Assembly: GCA_900142905.1 (NCBI GenBank)
Contig: FSRV01000001.1
Span: forward strand, 1,116,001-1,180,000
Reading direction: 5' to 3'
DNA: 64,000 nt
From: Burkholderia sp. GAS332
GTDB lineage: Bacteria; Pseudomonadota; Gammaproteobacteria; Burkholderiales; Burkholderiaceae
Part shown: piece by piece, positions 59,331 to 64,000 of the stretch
Layout of the letters: each line of letters opens with the position of its first letter
Position numbering within the stretch: the first letter of the stretch is position 1
Made by a program: the position numbers and the translations under genes
The notes under the pieces: model-generated
Seen by the model: only the letters and a program-made list of their open reading frames with translations
Told to the model about the DNA's origin: nothing
Databases searched by the model: none

Positions 59331-60515
59331 CTAAGGCGCTGAATAGGTCACGCGGTAGACCGCGCCGGCGTAGTCGTCGCTGATCAGGAGCGAACCGTCA
59401 GGCATCGGTTGGACGTCGACCGGGCGGCCCCATACCGTTTCGCCGGGTTGGAGCCAGCCTTCGGCAAAGACTTCCTGATGCGCGTTGCTGCCGTCCGGGT
59501 TGGTGATCACCCGCACGACCCGGTAGCCGACTTTCGTGCTGCGATTCCACGAACCGTGTTCGGCGATGAAAATAGTGTTTCGATACTCGGCCGGAAACAT
59601 CGAGCCGCTGTAGAAACGCATGCCGAGCGAGGCGACGTGCGCACCGAGTTTGACAGTCGGCGGCGTGAAGGCGCTGCACGGATGGCCTTTGCCGAATTCG
59701 GGGTCGGGCGTGTCGCCGCCATGGCAGTACGGAAAGCCAAAGTCCATGCCGACGCGTGGTGCGTAGTTGAGCTTGTCGTCCGGTACGTCGTCGCCCATCA
59801 TGTCGCGGCCGTTGTCGGTGAACCACAGCTCATGCGTCACAGGGTGCCATGCGAAGCCGACCGTATTACGAACGCCGCGCGCCACGACTTCATAGTGACT
59901 GCCGTCCGGGTTCATGCGGCCGATTAGCCCAAAGCGGTTGCGGTCTGTCAGGCAGACGTTGCACGGCGCGCCTTGCGGCACGTACAGCTTGCCATCCGGG
60001 CCGAAAGCGATGAATTTCCAGCCATGATGAGTCTCTGTCGGCAGTGTGTCGGTGACGATGGCCGGCTTGGGCGGGTCGTTCAGATGGGTATCGATCGCGT
60101 CGTAGCGTAGAATTTTCGACACTGCGGACACATACAGCGCGCCGTTCCGCCACGCCACGCCCGCAGGCGTTTCCAGGCCGGAGGCGATCACGTGGCGCGC
60201 CGTCACGCGCCCATTCTGCAATTCGAGCGCGTAGACGTGGCCGTCGAGGCTGCCTAGATAAAGAATGCCCTTCGGCGAGAGCGCCATCCCGCGCGCGCTC
60301 GGCACCTCGTCCGACACGACCTCGATATGGAAGCCCGGCGGCAGTTTGATATGTTCGATTGGCAACGCGGCTAGTACGGGCAGGGTAGAGGTTGCGAGCA
60401 ACAACGCTGCGCCCGCTCGCTGGGCATGAACGCGGACGGCGCGCGAAAAGCCGGCAACGCGCCGAAAGACGGCGAAAGAAGCGAAAAAAACCGCAGGCGA
60501 TGGCAGGAGTTTCAC
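59331..60515 (-). CDS. Exported sorbosone/glucose dehydrogenase-like PQQ-domain protein
   Basis: A 394-residue protein with an N-terminal membrane or signal segment (AGAALLLATSTLPVLAALP) and a six-bladed beta-propeller of the glucose/sorbosone dehydrogenase type. Segments are GFHIEVVSDEVPSARGMALSPKG, LYVPQGAPCNVCLTDRNRFGLIGRMNPDG and NTIFIAEHGSWNRSTKVGYRVVRV. An extra CxxC (CNVC) appears in the third blade. A PQQ cofactor and sugar substrate are possible but not shown. The GTG at 60515 has GGAG five bases upstream; longer starts lack this. Confidence 0.85.
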   Translation of the reverse strand: MKLLPSPAVFFASFAVFRRVAGFSRAVRVHAQRAGAALLLATSTLPVLAALPIEHIKLPPGFHIEVVSDEVPSARGMALSPKGILYLGSLDGHVYALELQNGRVTARHVIASGLETPAGVAWRNGALYVSAVSKILRYDAIDTHLNDPPKPAIVTDTLPTETHHGWKFIAFGPDGKLYVPQGAPCNVCLTDRNRFGLIGRMNPDGSHYEVVARGVRNTVGFAWHPVTHELWFTDNGRDMMGDDVPDDKLNYAPRVGMDFGFPYCHGGDTPDPEFGKGHPCSAFTPPTVKLGAHVASLGMRFYSGSMFPAEYRNTIFIAEHGSWNRSTKVGYRVVRVITNPDGSNAHQEVFAEGWLQPGETVWGRPVDVQPMPDGSLLISDDYAGAVYRVTYSAP

Positions 60516-60687
60516 GGGCGCTCCGTCAGGTAATTCGGGCGTTTCGGCGTGGTCCGGGGCCCTCGTCTGTATGGCCGGCACAACCCCGTTGCTCAGTTTA
60601 TCCCCGTAAGTGTTTGTTATGGCGTTGGTTTCCCGCTATAATCGCGTGTTTCAGTCGTTCCGAACCCCGGTTTTCAAGGATTCTAGT

Positions 60688-60942
60688 ATGGTCATCATCC
60701 GCTTGGCTCGTGGCGGCTCCAAGAAGCGCCCGTTCTACAACATCGTCGCAACCGATTCGCGTAACCGTCGTGACGGCCGCTTCATCGAACGCGTTGGTTT
60801 CTACAACCCGGTCGCTACGAAGGGTGAGTCGCTGCGTATCGCTCAAGACCGCCTGACGTACTGGCAAGGTGTTGGCGCACAACTGTCGCCGACCGTCGAG
60901 CGTCTCGTGAAAGAAGCGCAAAAGGCGCAGCCGGCTGCTTAA
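60688..60942 (+). CDS. rpsP: 30S ribosomal protein S16
   Basis: An 84-residue small-subunit protein beginning [41 protein letters not shown], the family pattern in pieces. It starts the rpsP-rimM-trmD-rplS operon. AAGGA lies nine bases before the ATG. Codon bias is strong, as for a highly expressed gene. Confidence 0.98.
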   Translation: MVIIRLARGGSKKRPFYNIVATDSRNRRDGRFIERVGFYNPVATKGESLRIAQDRLTYWQGVGAQLSPTVERLVKEAQKAQPAA

Positions 60943-61059
60943 TGGTAGCTAGCATGCGTATCGTCGTCGGTTCGGCCGGCGGCTCGCGCAGCTTGCGTGA
61001 GCAGTCCGATGCGCGAGTTTTACTGAAGCAGACGTCGAAGTTGGCAGCGAGGTTCTCTT

Positions 61060-61794
61060 ATGTCTGGGCGTGATTCCGGTGGTTCTGATCGCGTAAAGGC
61101 AAAAGCAGCCGCCCCGCGCGCGAAGACGTCTGATCAGGCGCCGTTCGGTGCATTCGTCCGCAAGCCGGTCGAGCGGGCCGAAGGCAACGCGAAAGCCGAA
61201 GTTGCAAGCGCCGGTTCCAACGCAGCAGGCATGCGCGCGGAAACGGTGGAAAGCTGGCCGGCCGATGCGGTCGAGGTCGGTGCGATCGTCGACGCTTACG
61301 GCCTCAAAGGCTGGGTCAAGGTAGCCGCGCACGCGGATGCCGGGCACGGCGGAGACGCGTTGCTAAGCGCGAAGCGCTGGTGGTTGATGAAGGGCCACGA
61401 GCGCAAGTCGGCGCCGTCATTACAGGCAAAAACGCATAGCGACAGTATCGTTGCCCATCTGGGCGGCGTCACTGACCGTGATGTGGCACTTACAATGCGT
61501 GGCACGCGCGTTTATATCAGCCGCAGCGAATTTCCGGCCCTCGAAGCCGACGAATTCTACTGGGTCGACCTGCTCGGCCTGGATGTGGTGAACGTTGCCG
61601 GGCTCAACCTCGGCAAGGTTGCAGATATGATCGACAACGGTGCGCACTCGGTGTTGCGTATCGAATATCCGGATACCGACAAAAACGGTAAGCCGGTGAC
61701 CGGCGAGCGCTTGATCCCGTTCGTCGGCGTCTTTGTCAAAACGGTGGATCAGGCGGCGAAGCAGATCATCGTCGACTGGGAAGCCGATTACTAA
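61060..61794 (+). CDS. rimM: Ribosome maturation factor RimM
   Basis: A 244-residue 16S rRNA processing factor. The core begins near residue 70 with [18 protein letters not shown], the RimM N-domain, and ends with the PRC-barrel ([27 protein letters not shown]). About 65 basic and Ala-rich residues precede the core, so it is some 60 longer than E. coli RimM. The start at 61060 has GAGG upstream. It lies 117 bp after rpsP and 24 bp before trmD. Confidence 0.95.
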   Translation: MSGRDSGGSDRVKAKAAAPRAKTSDQAPFGAFVRKPVERAEGNAKAEVASAGSNAAGMRAETVESWPADAVEVGAIVDAYGLKGWVKVAAHADAGHGGDALLSAKRWWLMKGHERKSAPSLQAKTHSDSIVAHLGGVTDRDVALTMRGTRVYISRSEFPALEADEFYWVDLLGLDVVNVAGLNLGKVADMIDNGAHSVLRIEYPDTDKNGKPVTGERLIPFVGVFVKTVDQAAKQIIVDWEADY

Positions 61795-61818
61795 ATAACT
61801 CGCTGACTGGAGAGAGCG

Positions 61819-62586
61819 ATGCAGTTCGATGTCGTGACGCTCTTTCCTGACATGTTTCGTGCGCTGACCGACTGGGGCATCACCAGCCGTGCGGCGAAAC
61901 AGGAGCGCTACGGGTTGCGCACGTGGAATCCCCGCGATTTCACCACGGACAACTACCGTACAATCGACGATCGCCCCTACGGCGGCGGCCCCGGCATGGT
62001 TATGCTGGCCAAGCCCCTGGAAGACGCAATCGGCGCGGCGAAAGCGGCGCAGGCGGAGCAGGGCATCGGCGCGTCGCGCGTCGTGATGATGTCGCCGCAA
62101 GGCGCCACGCTGAATCACGATCGTGTCATGCAGTTCGCGGCCGAACCCGGTCTGATCCTGTTGTGCGGGCGCTATGAAGCGATCGATCAGCGTTTGCTCG
62201 ACCGTGTCGTCGACGAAGAAGTCAGTCTTGGCGACTTCGTGCTGTCAGGCGGCGAATTGCCGGCCATGGCGTTGATGGATGCGGTGGTGCGTCAGTTGCC
62301 CGGCGTGCTGAACGACTCGCAATCGGCGGTGCAGGACAGTTTCGTCGACGTACTGCTGGATTGTCCGCATTACACGCGTCCGGAGGAATACGATGGCGTG
62401 CGTGTGCCCGATGTGCTGCTCGGCGGCCATCATGCGGAAATCGAAGCGTGGCGTCGGCGTGAGGCCTTGCGCAATACGTTGAACAAGCGGCCCGATCTGA
62501 TCGTGAAGGCCAGAAAGAACAAGATGTTGAGCCGTGCCGACGAGGCATGGCTTACGAGTCTCGCGAAGGAAGCGTCGAAGGCGTAA
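61819..62586 (+). CDS. trmD: tRNA (guanine-N1)-methyltransferase
   Basis: A 255-residue SPOUT-class enzyme that makes m1G37 in tRNA. The N-terminus [25 protein letters not shown] and the SAM trefoil-knot region [43 protein letters not shown] (read in pieces) are diagnostic. The catalytic Asp and the C-terminal [17 protein letters not shown] agree. The gene sits between rimM and rplS. Confidence 0.97.
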   Translation: MQFDVVTLFPDMFRALTDWGITSRAAKQERYGLRTWNPRDFTTDNYRTIDDRPYGGGPGMVMLAKPLEDAIGAAKAAQAEQGIGASRVVMMSPQGATLNHDRVMQFAAEPGLILLCGRYEAIDQRLLDRVVDEEVSLGDFVLSGGELPAMALMDAVVRQLPGVLNDSQSAVQDSFVDVLLDCPHYTRPEEYDGVRVPDVLLGGHHAEIEAWRRREALRNTLNKRPDLIVKARKNKMLSRADEAWLTSLAKEASKA

Positions 62587-62741
62587 AGCCTTGGTCTTTC
62601 GAGCGGACATAGGCGGTGCCGCACATGCGTGTACGGCGCCAGATGTGAACCCATCCTCTATCGGGGCCGTAGCCAAGCGCAACAGGTCAAACCCGCGCGC
62701 GGCAGGTACGAACGCCGACAAGATGGACTTAGGAGTCAGTG

Positions 62742-63131
62742 ATGAATCTGATTGCAATACTCGAGCAGGAAGAAATCGGCCGCGCCCTCGGCGAGAAGAC
62801 CATCCCCGAATTCGCCCCCGGCGATACGGTGATCGTCAGCGTGAACGTGGTCGAAGGCACGCGTAAGCGTGTTCAGGCTTACGAAGGCGTCGTGATCGCC
62901 AAGCGTAACCGTGGTCTGAATTCGTCGTTCATCGTCCGCAAGATTTCGTCGGGCGAAGGCGTCGAGCGTACGTTCCAGACGTACTCGCCGCTGCTGGCAA
63001 GCATCGTCGTGAAGCGTCGTGGCGATGTGCGTCGTGCGAAGCTGTACTACCTGCGCGACCGTTCGGGCAAGTCGGCTCGAATCAAGGAAAAGCTGGTCGC
63101 AAAGAAAGACCGCGCTGCTCCGGAAGCGTAA
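62742..63131 (+). CDS. rplS: 50S ribosomal protein L19
   Basis: A 129-residue large-subunit protein at the 30S-50S interface, beginning [30 protein letters not shown] and continuing with [29 protein letters not shown]. It has AGGAG before the ATG. The gene lies 155 bp after trmD, and a terminator follows directly. Confidence 0.98.
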   Translation: MNLIAILEQEEIGRALGEKTIPEFAPGDTVIVSVNVVEGTRKRVQAYEGVVIAKRNRGLNSSFIVRKISSGEGVERTFQTYSPLLASIVVKRRGDVRRAKLYYLRDRSGKSARIKEKLVAKKDRAAPEA

Positions 63132-63141
63132 ATGCTGTAAG

Positions 63142-63169
63142 AAAAAGCACCCTTCGCGGGTGCTTTTTT
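63142..63169 (+). terminator. Rho-independent terminator of the rpsP-rplS operon
   Basis: The hairpin AAAGCACCC-TTCG-CGGGTGCTTT is followed by a T run. Confidence 0.92.
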
Positions 63170-63224
63170 GTTTGCCAGGTCAAAATAGCGGCATGTCCCC
63201 TATCCGCTCATTCCGAGAGACCCG

Positions 63225-63938
63225 TTGATCCGCCCCGCCTTTGAGCCCGAAACTCTACCTGTCGAAGCGACGGGTGCCGATCTGCCACCGGTCGTTGCCG
63301 GGCGCCTGACGCCCGACGGTCTGCGTGAGCGTTTCAAGCAGCGTCTTAGCTGGACGCCTGAACCCATTATCGAAGTGCCCTGGCGTGACGTGCGCGCCGA
63401 TCCGCGCGTGGCCGCCGTGCTGGTGCCCCTGGTCGTGCGCGACAACGGTCTCACCGTGCTGCTGACCCAACGTGCCGACCATCTGAACGACCACGCCGGC
63501 CAGGTGAGCTTTCCCGGCGGCCGTCATGAACCGTTCGACGCAGATTCGACCGCCACGGCATTGCGCGAGGCTCAGGAAGAAGTCGGACTCGATCCGTCGC
63601 GCGTGGAAATTCTCGGTGCGTTGCCCGACTATCTGACGGGCACCGGGTTTCGCGTCTCGCCCGTGATCGGCCTCGTGCACCCGCCTTTCACGTTGAAAGT
63701 GGATGCACTCGAAGTGGCCGAAGTCTTCGAAGTGCCGCTCGCTTTTCTGATGGATCCCGCGAATCACGAAGAACGCGTGTTTCGTTACGAGGGCGGCGAG
63801 CGGCGCTTCTTCGCCATGCCTTATCCGCGAGCCGCATCGGCGTCTGAAGATCGCGAGGATCAGGTGGGCGGCCATCATTTCATCTGGGGCGCGACAGCGG
63901 CGATGCTGCGCAACTTCTATCGCTTTCTCGCGGCGTGA
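63225..63938 (+). CDS. CoA pyrophosphatase (NudL-type Nudix hydrolase)
   Basis: A 237-residue Nudix hydrolase that most likely cleaves CoA into 4'-phosphopantetheine and adenosine 3',5'-bisphosphate. The NudL-family motif LLTQRADHLNDHAGQVSFPGG lies before the Nudix helix ALREAQEEVGLDPSRV near residue 110. The first Glu of the classical Nudix box is replaced, as in NudL. About 80 residues precede the domain. It begins with TTG at 63225, preceded by GAGAG. The final 62 bases of the window show nothing more. Confidence 0.88.
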   Translation: MIRPAFEPETLPVEATGADLPPVVAGRLTPDGLRERFKQRLSWTPEPIIEVPWRDVRADPRVAAVLVPLVVRDNGLTVLLTQRADHLNDHAGQVSFPGGRHEPFDADSTATALREAQEEVGLDPSRVEILGALPDYLTGTGFRVSPVIGLVHPPFTLKVDALEVAEVFEVPLAFLMDPANHEERVFRYEGGERRFFAMPYPRAASASEDREDQVGGHHFIWGATAAMLRNFYRFLAA

Positions 63939-64000
63939 GCTGCGCCGGACTGTGCAGTTGTTGGGTGTTTGTCAACGTCTGCGCTCAGTCGCATCCGACC

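Overview
The window looks like a stretch of the main chromosome of a Burkholderiaceae bacterium, most likely Paraburkholderia or a close relative. Three things point there: the high-GC, strongly G/C-ending codons; the gene order serC-pheA-hisC-tyrA-aroA-cmk-rpsA-ihfB-lapA-lapB-ugd-rfaE-rfaD; and a tmRNA tag of the Burkholderia type (ANDETFALAA). Assignments rest on motifs and gene order read by eye; no database search was run.

Left part (1-15.5 kb): a GNAT acetyltransferase, a citrate-type MFS symporter, a TPR/glycosyltransferase-like protein, an ArsR-CDF metal efflux pair with a visible operator and a histidine-coding tandem repeat, a flavin monooxygenase, the NAD-dependent molybdenum formate dehydrogenase operon fdsGBA-D with a divergent ModE-like regulator, and two small exported proteins.

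Accessory part (15.7-21.4 kb): a more A/T-rich block between a 15-bp sequence and its exact copy, which is the 3' end of ssrA (tmRNA). It carries a tight four-gene cassette on the minus strand: two PAAR proteins, a PGRP/T7-lysozyme-type amidase and a small membrane-anchored protein. I read this as a type VI secretion effector-immunity module. Next to it lie four genes that each appear broken by one small lesion: an amber stop, a DUF4062 gene with one extra base, a short gene of phage-island type with one extra base, and a small gene lacking one base. The block looks like a decaying genomic island at ssrA, although sequence errors have not been excluded.

Middle part (21.9-44.5 kb): housekeeping genes. 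These are gph, ubiG, an OmpA-family porin, gyrA, a DUF2059 protein, the serine/aromatic amino acid cluster, cmk, rpsA, ihfB, the LPS assembly pair lapA-lapB, ugd, the heptose genes rfaE1 and rfaD, a ComEA-like protein whose ribosome binding site is buried in a perfect hairpin, and cysM.

Right part (44.5-64 kb): mltB, a histone-deacetylase-fold amidohydrolase, an enoyl-CoA hydratase, an alpha/beta hydrolase, the methionine ABC transporter metNIQ, etfBA with an acyl-CoA dehydrogenase, dadA with a divergent Lrp-type regulator, a SplB-like radical SAM gene behind a perfect LexA-type box, a TM2 protein, a sorbosone/glucose dehydrogenase-like protein, the operon rpsP-rimM-trmD-rplS and a NudL-type CoA pyrophosphatase.
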